A stretch of DNA of 52,308 nucleotides from Rhodocyclales bacterium (GTDB lineage: Bacteria > Pseudomonadota > Gammaproteobacteria > Burkholderiales > Rhodocyclaceae). The notes under the pieces are model-generated. The model worked only from the letters and a program-made list of their open reading frames with translations. It was not told the origin of the DNA and made no database searches. The translations under genes were made by a program, and so were the position numbers. Within the stretch, counting starts at the first letter, position 1, and every line of letters begins with the position of its first letter. The stretch lies in assembly GCA_016183655.1 (NCBI GenBank), contig JACPEH010000026.1, forward strand, positions 1 to 52,308. The letters are read 5' to 3'. Shown here in pieces: positions 24,187 through 33,054 of the stretch.

Positions 24187-25203
24187 CTAATGCCTGTTGC
24201 CGCGCAGGGTCTGTGAAGGCAGCTCGCCGAACATCAGTTTGTAGTCCGCCGCAAAGTGCGAGAGGTGCCAGAAGCCCCAGCGGGCAGCGATGTCCGCGAC
24301 GCTCGCCGAGGGGGTGCCGCTGGCCGCGCGCAGCGCACGGCGGGTGCCGTTGAGGCGAATCGCACGCAGGTAGGCGACCGGATTGACGTTGAGCACCGCC
24401 TGAAAGCTGTATTGCAGGGTGCGGCGGGAAACGTTGAGGGCGGCGCAGAGATCGGCGACCGTTACCGGGTCTTCGCGATGGGCCAGTACGTACTCGCGCA
24501 CCTTCTCGACGACCGCCTTGCGCGAGCGCGCGACGGTGGCGTCGGTCGTGGCGCCGGTGTCGCCGATGGCCAGAACGATGTTGTTGAAGATCTCCTGTTC
24601 CATGCCCTTGCGGATCTGCTGGTAGTTGAGCACCTTCGGATTGCTCTTGATGCTGGCGAGCAGCAGCATCAGGAACTCGCGGAGGCGGGCCGGCACCTCC
24701 GGGGGGAGCGTGAAAACGCCGAGGCGGGGAACGCCGCCGTCGGTGTCGAGATGCCAGACCGTGCTCGCGAACTCCTTGAGGGCGTTCGCATCGACCGTTA
24801 CCGCCACGATGTCGAGGCTTTTCGGTGTGCGGAAGTCGAGATCGTCCCCCTCACCGAAAGTGAACACCGTGTTCCCGCTGAGCATCGTGCCGCCGATCAG
24901 CCCTTCTTCGCTAATCGCATTCGGCACGGCGATCGTGCGCGAGCCATCCCACGCCACGCCGGTTTGATGGACGATCTGATTCGTGCGCTCGCGAAAGAGC
25001 TGCACGTTGCCGAACCACACCTCGTCGAGGACGCCCTCGAAGGCGCCGGTGGACAGTTGTTCGTAGTCCTGCCGCCAGTGCTGCAAGCCCGCCGCATGGT
25101 CGTCTGCGTCGGTGGTGACGGATTCCTTCAGGGAAAAACAATCCTCCTCCAGCAGGAAATTCCGGGGCTGCACGCTTGGTGACGTGACTGTATTCATTGT
25201 CAT
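24187..25203 (-). CDS. AraC-family transcriptional regulator (EutR-like)
   Basis: The 338-residue regulator has a large N-terminal ligand-sensing domain without a clear identity and a C-terminal AraC double helix-turn-helix. The first helix-turn-helix is VTVADLCAALNVSRRTLQYS near residue 245, and the second includes SVADIAARWGFWHLSHFAAD near 295 and ends in FGELPSQTLRGNRH, as in EutR-like proteins. ATG 25203 is preferred (AGGAGTAAGCAAA before it). It is transcribed away from the DUF1329 module and most likely regulates it. An alternative is QhpR, the AraC-type regulator of amine dehydrogenase operons, since a qhp cluster begins 8 kb away; the local arrangement favours the first reading. Confidence 0.85.
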   Translation of the reverse strand: MTMNTVTSPSVQPRNFLLEEDCFSLKESVTTDADDHAAGLQHWRQDYEQLSTGAFEGVLDEVWFGNVQLFRERTNQIVHQTGVAWDGSRTIAVPNAISEEGLIGGTMLSGNTVFTFGEGDDLDFRTPKSLDIVAVTVDANALKEFASTVWHLDTDGGVPRLGVFTLPPEVPARLREFLMLLLASIKSNPKVLNYQQIRKGMEQEIFNNIVLAIGDTGATTDATVARSRKAVVEKVREYVLAHREDPVTVADLCAALNVSRRTLQYSFQAVLNVNPVAYLRAIRLNGTRRALRAASGTPSASVADIAARWGFWHLSHFAADYKLMFGELPSQTLRGNRH

Positions 25204-25598
25204 TTTGCTTACTCCTGCCTGCTCCACTTCAGCCGCCGTAATTTAGTCGCTGATTCTCGTTTGTGCAACGGCTTGCGCAAAACATAACCGTTTCGCGGCC
25301 GGACCCCCGCCTACAGGGCCTTGCCCGCTCCTTCGTCGTGTTCTGCGGGCGGGCCGGCGCTGCCGAGCTTGCCGAAAATTGCTGTAAATCCCCCCGTCGC
25401 CTGCCGCCCTCCGCTCCGCACAAGCCTTGCCACGGCCGCAATCCGGCCGCCCGGGCGGGGAGCCGGTGCCCTCTTTTCCCTTGCCGATCTGGGTTACCTC
25501 CCTGTCCTCCTTGCCGCCAACAATGCAAGCGTGCCGCAAAGCGGTCAGCGAGCCTGCCCCGGCGGCAAACCACAATTCGTAGATGAGGGGTGTGAGAC
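25204..25598. other. 395-base divergent regulatory region
   Basis: It separates the AraC-type gene from the DUF1329 gene. Near the regulator are two similar palindromic octamers, TTGTGCAA (25261-25268) and TTGCGCAA (25273-25280), spaced 12 bases apart, possibly direct-repeat half-sites for an AraC-type protein. GAGGGG before the DUF1329 start (25587-25592) is its ribosome binding site. No confident promoter hexamers or coding sequence are seen. Confidence 0.4.
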
Positions 25599-26966
25599 AT
25601 GAATCCGATACCGAATGGCAAATTGCGCACGGCGGCCGTTATCGCCCTGTGCTGGTGCATCAACGCGCAGGCGGCAATCAGCGAGGTGGAAGCGGCCCGG
25701 CTGGGCAGGGACCTGACGCCGGTCGGTGCCGAGAAGGAAGGTTCCGAAAACGGCAGCATTCCGGCGTGGAACGGCGGCCTGAACAAGGCGCCGGCCGGCT
25801 GGAAGCCCGGCCAGGTCGATCCGTTCGAGGGCGACAAGGCGCTTTACTCGATCGACGCCGGCAACCTCGACAAGTACCGCGATCTGCTGCCGGCCGGCCA
25901 GGCGGCGCTGATTTCGGCCTACAAGGGCTACCGGATCGACGTCTATCCGACGCGGCGCAGCTGCCCGGTGCCCGATTTCGTCGCCGAGCGCTCACGCAAG
26001 AACGCGACCACGGCGCAGATGAACGGCAACGGCTGGCAGATCGAACAAGCGACCCCGGCCGGCGTCCCCTTCCCGATCCCGAAGACCGGCGCCGAAGTGA
26101 TGTGGAACTACAAGCTGCGCTACACCGGCCTCGGCCGCAAGGCGCAGATCTCGGCGCTGATGCCGGAGAAGGACGGCAGCTACACCGAGACCAAGCAGTG
26201 GTCCTTCGACTACTACCCGTTCAACGATCCCAAGGCCAACTCGCTGGCCGACATCGGTGGTGTCGAGGCCAAGCTCTACTTCGACCTGCTGTCGCCGGCC
26301 TCGCGCGTCGGCGAGGGCTACCTGATCCACGCCTACGCCGACAAGCCGCAGGACGCCTGGATCTACTTCCCCGGCCAGCGCCGCGTGCGCCGCTCGCCGA
26401 CCTTCGCCTACGACAACCCGGTCGCCGGATTCGACAACCTCTACTTCGTCGACCAGATCAACATGTTCACCGGTGCGCTCGACCGCTACGACTACAAGCT
26501 GGTCGGCAAGAAGGAGATGGTCGTTCCCTACAACTCCTACAAGCTGATCAACAAGAAGAACAAGTTCAAGGACATGCTCACCCCGGAGTACGTCAAGCGC
26601 GACTACATGCGCTACGAGACGCACCGCGTCTGGGTGGTCGAGGCGACGGTCAAGGCCGACAAGCGCCACTCCTTCGCCAAGCGCGTCTTCTTCATCGACG
26701 AGGACTCCTGGGCGCTGCTGCACGTCGACATGTACGACGCCAAGGGCAACCTGTGGCGCGTGCAGGAAGGCAGCCTGTGGGCGGCGCCGGACGTGCAGGC
26801 CTGCATCGCCTACGAGTACCAGATGTACGACCTGGTCGCCCGCCGCTTCATGACCGACAACTGGACTGCTGAGGGCGAGGTGATCGACCTCACCGCGGGC
26901 AAGGAAGGCCGCGTCACCAACGCAATGTTCACCCAGGACGAGATGCGTCGTCGCGGCGAGCGCTGA
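25599..26966 (+). CDS. DUF1329 outer-membrane-associated protein
   Basis: The 455-residue protein has a signal peptide (cleavage after WCINAQA, about residue 25) and a DUF1329 domain across the rest, recognisable from AWNGGLNKAPAGWKPGQVDP near 53, the YLIHAYADKPQDAWIYFPGQ segment near 245, RRVRRSPTFAYDNPVAGFDN, and YRDLVARRF-like TYEYQMYDL near the end. DUF1329 proteins belong to the LolB-like/outer-membrane-lipoprotein-sorting fold group, so hydrophobic ligand handling is plausible. It is first in a module with DUF1302, RND and YCF48-like genes. Confidence 0.88.
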   Translation: MNPIPNGKLRTAAVIALCWCINAQAAISEVEAARLGRDLTPVGAEKEGSENGSIPAWNGGLNKAPAGWKPGQVDPFEGDKALYSIDAGNLDKYRDLLPAGQAALISAYKGYRIDVYPTRRSCPVPDFVAERSRKNATTAQMNGNGWQIEQATPAGVPFPIPKTGAEVMWNYKLRYTGLGRKAQISALMPEKDGSYTETKQWSFDYYPFNDPKANSLADIGGVEAKLYFDLLSPASRVGEGYLIHAYADKPQDAWIYFPGQRRVRRSPTFAYDNPVAGFDNLYFVDQINMFTGALDRYDYKLVGKKEMVVPYNSYKLINKKNKFKDMLTPEYVKRDYMRYETHRVWVVEATVKADKRHSFAKRVFFIDEDSWALLHVDMYDAKGNLWRVQEGSLWAAPDVQACIAYEYQMYDLVARRFMTDNWTAEGEVIDLTAGKEGRVTNAMFTQDEMRRRGER

Positions 26967-26991
26967 TCCCGGATATGGCAAGGAGATTGAT

Positions 26992-28812
26992 ATGAACAAA
27001 GACAGCAAGACGGTGCGCCGGCCGCGCACGGCCATTCGGCAGTCGGTGCTCGTGCTGGCGGCTTCCCTCTGCGCCTCGCTGTGGTCCGCCAACGCCCACG
27101 CCTTCCGCTTCGGGTCGGAAGACGGGCTCTCCGGCAGCTTCGATTCGGTACTCTCGGTCGGCGCCATCCGCCGCATGTCGTCGCCGGACGCCCGGGTCAT
27201 CGGCAACGACAACGGCGGCCGCATTCCCACCCCGTCGACCTCGCCCAGCGAGCTGCACCGGAAGATCAACCTGCCGGGCAACCCCGGCGGCTATGCCAAC
27301 GCCGACTTCAACTACATGAACTTCGACGACGGCAACCTCAACTACAAGCGCGGCGACATCGTCTCGATGGTCCTGAAGGGGACGCACGAACTGTCGCTGA
27401 AGGCCCCCGACGGCTGGAGCAGCCTGGTGCGCGCCACCTGGTTCGAGGACAGCAAGATCGACAATACCCGGCGCACCGAGCTCAGCGCCGAGGGCAAGGA
27501 CTACGCGACCGGCAAGGTCACGCTGCTCGACGCCTGGGTGAGCAAGGAGTTTTCGCTGGGCGAGAAGCGCGCCAAACTGAAGCTCGGCAACCAGGTGCTC
27601 TCGTGGGGCGAGGAGATCTTCATCCTCGGCGGCGTCAACCAGATCAATGCCCTCGACATCCAGAAGTATCACGTGCCGGGAACCCAGGTGAAGGAGATCT
27701 TCATCCCGGCGCCGATGCTGTCGATGAGTGCCGGCCTGACCGACGACAGCAGTCTTGAGGCCTATTACCAGTTCCGCTGGAACGGCTTCAAGTTCGACCC
27801 GGCCGGTACCTTCTTCTCGACCGCTGACGTCATCGGCCGCGGCAAGCGCACGGCCTTCTACCCGACCTCGATCTGCAACGACTTCGGACTGGGGCCGACA
27901 CCCTGTGGCGAAACCACCGACCCGGCGGTCGAGGCGCAGCGCATCGCCGAATTCACCGCGCTGCCCTTCGCCGGCGACCGCAAGGCGAAGAACAGCGGCC
28001 AGTACGGGCTGGCCTACCGGCAGAGCCTGCCCGAGATCGACAGCGAAATCGCCTTCTATTACCAGCGCTACCACGACAAGCTGCCCTTCCTCGGGTTCAA
28101 GGCCAGCGCCGGCCTGCCCACCTCGTACTTCTGGGCCTACGGCGAGGACAAGGACCTCTTCGGCGTCTCGATGAACAGCAAGGTGGGGCCGGTGGCGGTC
28201 GGCGCCGAACTCTCGTACCGGCCGCGCGACAGCGTTGGCATCGATCCGACGGTGCCCTTTGCCGGCCGCCACTCGGTCGGCGCGGCATCGCTCGCGTCGC
28301 CGACCGGCACCGCCGAAAACCCCGGCTTCGTCGAAGAGAAGAAATGGCAGTTCCACCTGACCGGCTTCTACACCTTCTCCCGAAACGATGCGCTGGGCTG
28401 GCTGGCGAAGAGCCTCGGCGCGAGCGACGGCTTCATCCTCGCCGAAGCGGCGGTGACGCGCTATCCCAAGCTCGACCGCTCCGGCGCGACGCCGTATTTC
28501 CTGCCCGACTACTCGCTGCCGACGCGCACCTCCTGGGGCTACGTCGCCGAGATCGCGCTCAACTACCCGAACGCCTTCGACTCCGGCATCACCGTCACGC
28601 CGCAGGTCGATTGGTTCCACGACGTCAAGGGCACCAGCCCGAACACCATTCCCTTCGTCGAGGGGCGCAAGGCGGCGAGCTACTCGCTGTTCTTCAACTA
28701 CCGCGACAAGTGGAAGGCCGGCCTCCAGCGCGTAGTGTTCTTCGGCGGCGGCGCCAACAACCTGATGCGCGACCGGGACTTCCTCGGCGCCAACATCTCC
28801 TACGCCTTCTGA
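26992..28812 (+). CDS. DUF1302 outer-membrane protein
   Basis: The 606-residue product has a long signal peptide (VLVLAASLCASLWSANAHA, cleavage about residue 38). The remainder consists of alternating amphipathic strands and ends in ISYAF, with the terminal Phe usual for BAM-inserted beta barrels. Typical DUF1302 stretches are LKLGNQVLSWGEEIFILGGV near residue 197 and NQINALDIQKYHVPGTQVKE near 218. It probably forms an outer-membrane barrel that works with DUF1329 in transport of a hydrophobic compound. It starts 25 bases after the DUF1329 gene. Confidence 0.88.
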   Translation: MNKDSKTVRRPRTAIRQSVLVLAASLCASLWSANAHAFRFGSEDGLSGSFDSVLSVGAIRRMSSPDARVIGNDNGGRIPTPSTSPSELHRKINLPGNPGGYANADFNYMNFDDGNLNYKRGDIVSMVLKGTHELSLKAPDGWSSLVRATWFEDSKIDNTRRTELSAEGKDYATGKVTLLDAWVSKEFSLGEKRAKLKLGNQVLSWGEEIFILGGVNQINALDIQKYHVPGTQVKEIFIPAPMLSMSAGLTDDSSLEAYYQFRWNGFKFDPAGTFFSTADVIGRGKRTAFYPTSICNDFGLGPTPCGETTDPAVEAQRIAEFTALPFAGDRKAKNSGQYGLAYRQSLPEIDSEIAFYYQRYHDKLPFLGFKASAGLPTSYFWAYGEDKDLFGVSMNSKVGPVAVGAELSYRPRDSVGIDPTVPFAGRHSVGAASLASPTGTAENPGFVEEKKWQFHLTGFYTFSRNDALGWLAKSLGASDGFILAEAAVTRYPKLDRSGATPYFLPDYSLPTRTSWGYVAEIALNYPNAFDSGITVTPQVDWFHDVKGTSPNTIPFVEGRKAASYSLFFNYRDKWKAGLQRVVFFGGGANNLMRDRDFLGANISYAF

Positions 28813-28816
28813 TCGG

Positions 28817-28842
28817 ACGGGGCGGCCCGGCGGCCGCCCCGT
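28817..28842 (+). other. Perfect 11-bp GC-rich hairpin in the DUF1302-RND gap
   Basis: ACGGGGCGGCC (28817-28827) and its exact reverse complement (28832-28842) flank CGGC. It lies 5 bases after the DUF1302 stop and 32 bases before the RND start. Without a T-run it more likely protects the 3' end of the upstream mRNA segment or causes partial termination, giving less of the transporter than of the barrel. Confidence 0.65.
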
Positions 28843-28873
28843 TCCACAAGCACCGATCCAACGGGAAAGCATC

Positions 28874-31237
28874 GTGATCCAGTCCTTCGTCAGCAGACTA
28901 GAAAATTTCTTCTTCGGTCATCGCCAGGCGACCCTCGCCGTCATCGGCCTGTTTACCGCCGTAATGACCGTCTTTGCGCTGCAACTGAAGATGTCGGCCG
29001 GCTTCGACAAGCAGTTGCCGCAGAACCATGAATACATCAAGACCTTCAACCAGTACCGCGAGGTGCTCTTCGGCGCCAATCGCATCATCGTCGTCGTGCA
29101 CGCGAAGAAAGGCGACATCTGGAATGCGCCGGCGCTGACCAAGCTCTACGACATCACCCAGGCCCTGTTCTTCATGCCCGGCGTCGACCGGCGCACCGTC
29201 ACCTCGCTGTGGACGCCGAATACCCGGGCGGTACAGATCACCGAGGAGGGGATGAAGGCCGAGGACGTGATCGGCGGCGACGTCACCGTGAACGCGCTCA
29301 ACGAGGCCGCCATCGAAGGCATCCGCGAGCGCACGACGATCGGCGGCTTCGTCGGCAGCCTGGTCGCCAACGACAGCTCGGGGGCGATGGTCGTCGCCGA
29401 GCTCGCCGACCCCGACCCGGCCACTGGCCAGCGGCTCGACTATATGGAGTTCAGCAAGCGGCTGGAGAGCGAGCTGCGCGAAAAGTACGCCGACGCCGAC
29501 TACGAGGTGCAGATCATCGGTTTCGCCAAGCAGATGGGCGACATCTCCGAAGGCGCCAAGAGCGTCGTTTCCTTCTTCCTGCTCGCCTTCCTGCTCACCG
29601 CCGCCGCCGTCTATTGGTACACGCGCTCGGCGATCCTCACCTTCCTGCCGCTGGCCTGCTCGCTGGTTTCGGTCGCCTGGCAGTTCGGCACGATCACGCT
29701 GCTCGGTTTCGGCCTCGACCCGCTGGCCATCCTCGTCCCCTTCCTGGTCTTCGCCATCGGCGTCTCGCACGGCATCCAGCAGATCAACTTCATCGCCAAG
29801 GAAGTGTGCAACGGCGCCGACGCGGAGACGGCGGCGCGGCGCAGCTTCACTGGCCTGCTGGTGCCGGGCACGCTGGCGCTGACCACCGCCTTCGTCGGCT
29901 TCGCGACGCTGGTGCTGGTGCCGATCCCGATGATCCGCGAACTGGCGATCACCGCGTCGGTCGGCGTCGCCTACAAGATCGTCACCAACCTGATCATGCT
30001 GCCGATCAGCGCCAGCTTCTTCACCTTCGACCGCCGCTACATCGTGCGCGCGTCGGCGATCGAAGGCTGGCGCAACCGGGTCATGGACCGCATCGGCCTG
30101 CACATCGTCAGCGGCCGCAACGCCGCCTACGGCGCCGTCGTCTGCTTCCTGCTGCTCGGCGTCGCCGTCTGGCAGAGCCACGGCCGCCACATCGGCCACG
30201 TGCTGCCTGGCGCTCCCGAACTGCACGACGATTCGCGCTACAACCGCGACGTCGAAAGCGTCGTCGGCAGCTTCGGCCTTGGCCTCGACCTGCTCACCGT
30301 CGTCGTCGAGACGCCGAAGGACGGCTGCTACCGGCACGACACGATGGCCTACATCGACCGCCTGACCTGGTTCCTGCAGAACGTTCCCGGCGTCCTCTCG
30401 GCGCAGTCGCTGCCGTCGCTGACCAAGCTGGCGGCGGCCGGCGTCAACGAAGGCAGCCCGAAATGGGCGGCGCTGCCCGCCGAGGAGCTGACTCTCGGCG
30501 AAGCCGTGCGCCAGGTGCCCGACGGCCTGCGCCTGTTCAACGCCGACTGCACGGTGCTGCCGGTCAACCTCTACCTCGCCGACCACAAGGCGTCGACCAT
30601 CGAGGGCGTCGTCAAGGCGATCAAGAACTACCGCGAGGTCAATCCGATCGACGGCGTCGTCGTCCGTCTCGCCAGCGGCAACGCCGGCGTGCAGGCGGCG
30701 ACCAACGAGGTCGTCGAGCATTCCGAGCTGCCGATGATGCTCTACGTCTACCTGACCATCCTCGTCCTCGTCTTCCTCGTCTATCGCGACTGGCGCGCGA
30801 TGTTCGCCTGCTGCGTGCCGCTGACGGTGGCCACCTTCCTCGGCTACTGGTTCATGAAGGCGCTCGACATCGGCCTCACCGTGGCGACGCTGCCGGTGAT
30901 GGTGCTCGCCGTCGGCATCGGCGTCGACTACGCCTTCTACATCTACAACCGGCTGCAGATGCATCTGGCCAACGGCGAGAACACCGTCGTCGCCTTCCGC
31001 CAGGCCTTGCGCGAGGTCGGCGTGGCGACGGTGTTCACCGCCATCACGCTGTCGGTCGGCGTCGCCACCTGGTCGATGTCGGCGCTCAAGTTCCAGTCCG
31101 ACATGGGGCTGCTGCTCACCTTCATGTTCATGGTGAACATGCTGATGGCGATCACGCTGCTGCCGGCCCTGGCGGTCACCGTCGACCTGCTGGTTCCGCG
31201 TCGCGGCCCGGTACGGGCGCCGATGATGGTGCACTGA
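28874..31237 (+). CDS. RND-superfamily (MMPL/HAE3-like) transporter
   Basis: The 787-residue inner-membrane protein has two repeats, each one helix, a large periplasmic loop and a bundle of five helices. Sections of the second and third domains are FLVFAIGVSHGIQQINFIAK near residue 295 and VMVLAVGIGVDYAFYIYNRL near 680, the latter carrying the GxGxDYAF/Y motif with the Asp used in proton coupling. The length and layout fit the MMPL/HpnN-like group that moves lipids or other hydrophobic molecules across the periplasm. The start is GTG 28874 behind GGGAAAGC. It is the energised component of the DUF1329/DUF1302/YCF48 module. Confidence 0.9.
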   Translation: MIQSFVSRLENFFFGHRQATLAVIGLFTAVMTVFALQLKMSAGFDKQLPQNHEYIKTFNQYREVLFGANRIIVVVHAKKGDIWNAPALTKLYDITQALFFMPGVDRRTVTSLWTPNTRAVQITEEGMKAEDVIGGDVTVNALNEAAIEGIRERTTIGGFVGSLVANDSSGAMVVAELADPDPATGQRLDYMEFSKRLESELREKYADADYEVQIIGFAKQMGDISEGAKSVVSFFLLAFLLTAAAVYWYTRSAILTFLPLACSLVSVAWQFGTITLLGFGLDPLAILVPFLVFAIGVSHGIQQINFIAKEVCNGADAETAARRSFTGLLVPGTLALTTAFVGFATLVLVPIPMIRELAITASVGVAYKIVTNLIMLPISASFFTFDRRYIVRASAIEGWRNRVMDRIGLHIVSGRNAAYGAVVCFLLLGVAVWQSHGRHIGHVLPGAPELHDDSRYNRDVESVVGSFGLGLDLLTVVVETPKDGCYRHDTMAYIDRLTWFLQNVPGVLSAQSLPSLTKLAAAGVNEGSPKWAALPAEELTLGEAVRQVPDGLRLFNADCTVLPVNLYLADHKASTIEGVVKAIKNYREVNPIDGVVVRLASGNAGVQAATNEVVEHSELPMMLYVYLTILVLVFLVYRDWRAMFACCVPLTVATFLGYWFMKALDIGLTVATLPVMVLAVGIGVDYAFYIYNRLQMHLANGENTVVAFRQALREVGVATVFTAITLSVGVATWSMSALKFQSDMGLLLTFMFMVNMLMAITLLPALAVTVDLLVPRRGPVRAPMMVH

Positions 31238-31246
31238 GGAGAAAAT

Positions 31247-32230
31247 ATGAAAAAGTTACATCTTTCCGCGCTCGCCGGACTCGTCGCCGCCGTGCTGGCC
31301 GCATTCGCAGCCCCGGCCGGCGCCGCCGAGCCGGGCCGGGCGGCAGCGTCCGCCGCCATCCCGGCGATGCCGCTGGCGTCGCCGGAGAAGGCGCCGCTGG
31401 TGGCGGTAACCGGCAAGGGCACGCGGTGGGTCGCCGTCGGCGACTACGGCACCATCCTCCACAGCGGCGACGGCGGGGCCAACTGGCAGCAGGCGCAGAG
31501 CGTGCCGTACAGCGGCCTGCTGACGGCGGCGGCGATGGCCGACGAGCGCATCGGCTGGGCCGTCGGCCACGGCGGCACGATCCTGCGCACCGACGACGGC
31601 GGCGCGAACTGGCGCCGGCAGGCGCAGCTCGCGGGCGGTCCGGTGCTGCTCTCGGTAGCGGCGCGCGACGCGCGCAACGTGCTCGTCGTCGGCGCCTACG
31701 GCACGGCCGTGGCGACCCACGACGGCGGCGACAGCTGGCAGCCGGTACGCATCGCCGAGGGGCGCGACGGTGATCGCCACCTGAATCATGTCTTCATCGC
31801 CGACGGCTTCACCTACATCGCCGCCGAGGCCGGCGGCGCCTACCGTTCCGGCAACGGCTGGAACGACTGGACGCCGCTGTCGACCGGCGTCGGCGGCTCG
31901 CTGTGGGGCGGCTTCGCGACGGCGGAGCACGAAGTGGTGCTGTACGGCATGAGCGGCCGACTGCTCGTCAGCCGCGACCGCGGCGCAACCTGGCGTGTCG
32001 TCGACACCGGCCTCTCGCAGTCGCTGACGCACGGCATCCCGCTCGCCGACGGACGCATCGCCGTCGTCGGCAACGGCGGCGCCATGGCCAGCGGCCGGCT
32101 GGCTTCGGGCGCGCTGCGCGGCACGGTCCTGCCCGACCGGCGCAACATCAACGCGCTGGCCGTCCGGGGCGGCAACAAACTGGCGCTGTTCGGCGCCTTC
32201 GGACTGGCCGAGTACGCGCTGCCCGACTGA
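31247..32230 (+). CDS. YCF48-like beta-propeller, exported
   Basis: The 327-residue protein has a signal peptide (cleavage after PAGAA, about residue 27) and repeated BNR/YCF48 blades such as GDYGTILHSGDGGANWQQAQ near 65, GHGGTILRTDDGGANWRRQA near 107 and GAYGTAVATHDGGDSWQPVR near 150, consistent with a six- or seven-bladed propeller. Related proteins accompany DUF1302/DUF1329/RND modules and probably scaffold the complex. It follows the RND gene by 9 bases, with GAGGAGAAAAT as ribosome binding site. Confidence 0.88.
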   Translation: MKKLHLSALAGLVAAVLAAFAAPAGAAEPGRAAASAAIPAMPLASPEKAPLVAVTGKGTRWVAVGDYGTILHSGDGGANWQQAQSVPYSGLLTAAAMADERIGWAVGHGGTILRTDDGGANWRRQAQLAGGPVLLSVAARDARNVLVVGAYGTAVATHDGGDSWQPVRIAEGRDGDRHLNHVFIADGFTYIAAEAGGAYRSGNGWNDWTPLSTGVGGSLWGGFATAEHEVVLYGMSGRLLVSRDRGATWRVVDTGLSQSLTHGIPLADGRIAVVGNGGAMASGRLASGALRGTVLPDRRNINALAVRGGNKLALFGAFGLAEYALPD

Positions 32231-32283
32231 TGGCGGGCAGCGCTGCCGTACTTTTCGTGGATGCGTTTCTTTCCGAGGTAAGC

Positions 32284-32766
32284 ATGTTGGATCGAGTCAT
32301 AAAACTTCTCAGCGGCGATCTGGAACCGGGCGGCCAGGACTACGGCCCCTTCCAGCGCCGTTTCGTCGCCGCCGCCGTCCTCCTCGTCGAGGCCAGCCAG
32401 TTCGATTCCGGATCGAAGGACGAAAACCGTCGCCGGATCATCGATTTCATGCAGTCGATGTTCCATTTCCGGCAGGAGGTGGCGGCGCAGGTGCTCGAAC
32501 TCGCCGAGCTGCGTTTCGCCAATACGCTCGACGACTGGGTGTTCGCCGAGGCGGTGCGCTCCGGTTTCTCGGCGGTCGAGCGCGAAGAACTGCTGGCCAT
32601 GCTCTGGGAACTGGTCTACCACGATGGCCGTCTGCTCAGGCTGGAGGCGCAGTTGATGGAAAAGCTGGCCGACGAACTGGGCCTCTTGCCCGATGCTGCC
32701 GAGTCGGCGCGGATGGTCGCGCTGGCGCGCTCGTCGCAGGTGCGCGAGCGCGACGCCGAGGACTGA
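32284..32766 (+). CDS. TerB-like (tellurite-resistance protein B fold) protein
   Basis: The 160-residue all-helical acidic protein resembles the TerB superfamily: RFVAAAVLLVEASQFDSGSK near residue 23, FSAVEREELLAMLWELVYHD near 97, EAQLMEKLADELGL near 123. TerB-like domains bind metal near membranes; resistance to tellurite is not implied. ATG 32284 is chosen for GAGGTAAGC before it. ATG 32230, which overlaps the YCF48 stop as TGATG, would add 18 residues and is also possible. It is probably last in the envelope module. Confidence 0.75.
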   Translation: MLDRVIKLLSGDLEPGGQDYGPFQRRFVAAAVLLVEASQFDSGSKDENRRRIIDFMQSMFHFRQEVAAQVLELAELRFANTLDDWVFAEAVRSGFSAVEREELLAMLWELVYHDGRLLRLEAQLMEKLADELGLLPDAAESARMVALARSSQVRERDAED

Positions 32767-32885
32767 TCCGGCGGCGCGCGCCGTGGCCAGCCGTTCGCGC
32801 GCGGAATTCAACGGTCTTGCTTGGCCGGGAGGGCCTCCTCCTGTCGCGGGTGTGGGGCTCTCCTCCGCTGCGCCTGCGCTTTCCT

Positions 32886-32912
32886 GGCACCCCTTGCGGG
32901 TGCCATTTTTTT
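32886..32912 (+). terminator. Intrinsic terminator upstream of the qhp cluster
   Basis: GGCACCC (32886-32892), loop CCTTGC-like five bases, and GGGTGCC (32898-32904) are followed by A and seven Ts. It ends the rightward envelope module and insulates the qhp cluster, which begins 140 bases later. Confidence 0.9.
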
Positions 32913-33012
32913 GCCGGATTCCTCCTCGCCCTGCCTGCCGTTCAACGCTCCGGTGCGATTGCCGAAATCTGCTAACGCTCGCCCGGCGCCCTGCCTAAGA
33001 TCGACTCGTGTC

Positions 33013-33035
33013 GCAGGGGAGAGGTGCTCCCCTGC
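33013..33035 (+). promoter_or_regulatory. 5'-UTR hairpin next to the qhpA ribosome binding site
   Basis: GCAGGGGAG and CTCCCCTGC pair perfectly around AGGTG. The hairpin ends 4 bases before the AAGGAGGCAG ribosome binding site of qhpA. It has no T-run, so it is not a terminator. The position suggests control of translation or mRNA stability for the whole qhp message. Confidence 0.55.
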
Positions 33036-33054
33036 CAAAGGAGGCAGAGACGAA

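Noticed and set aside
24187..25203. AraC-type gene as qhpR
   Set aside because: It is divergent from the DUF1329 module, with 8 kb and a terminator between it and qhpA, so local regulation is more likely. It is not excluded.
28898..31234. Long minus-strand frame antisense to the RND gene
   Set aside because: The same shadow effect applies; the opposite strand encodes a clear RND transporter with full motifs.
32885..32897. TGGCAC...TTGC resembling a sigma-54 promoter upstream of qhpA
   Set aside because: The GG and GC elements are two bases too close for sigma-54, and the sequence is part of an intrinsic terminator stem followed by a T-run.
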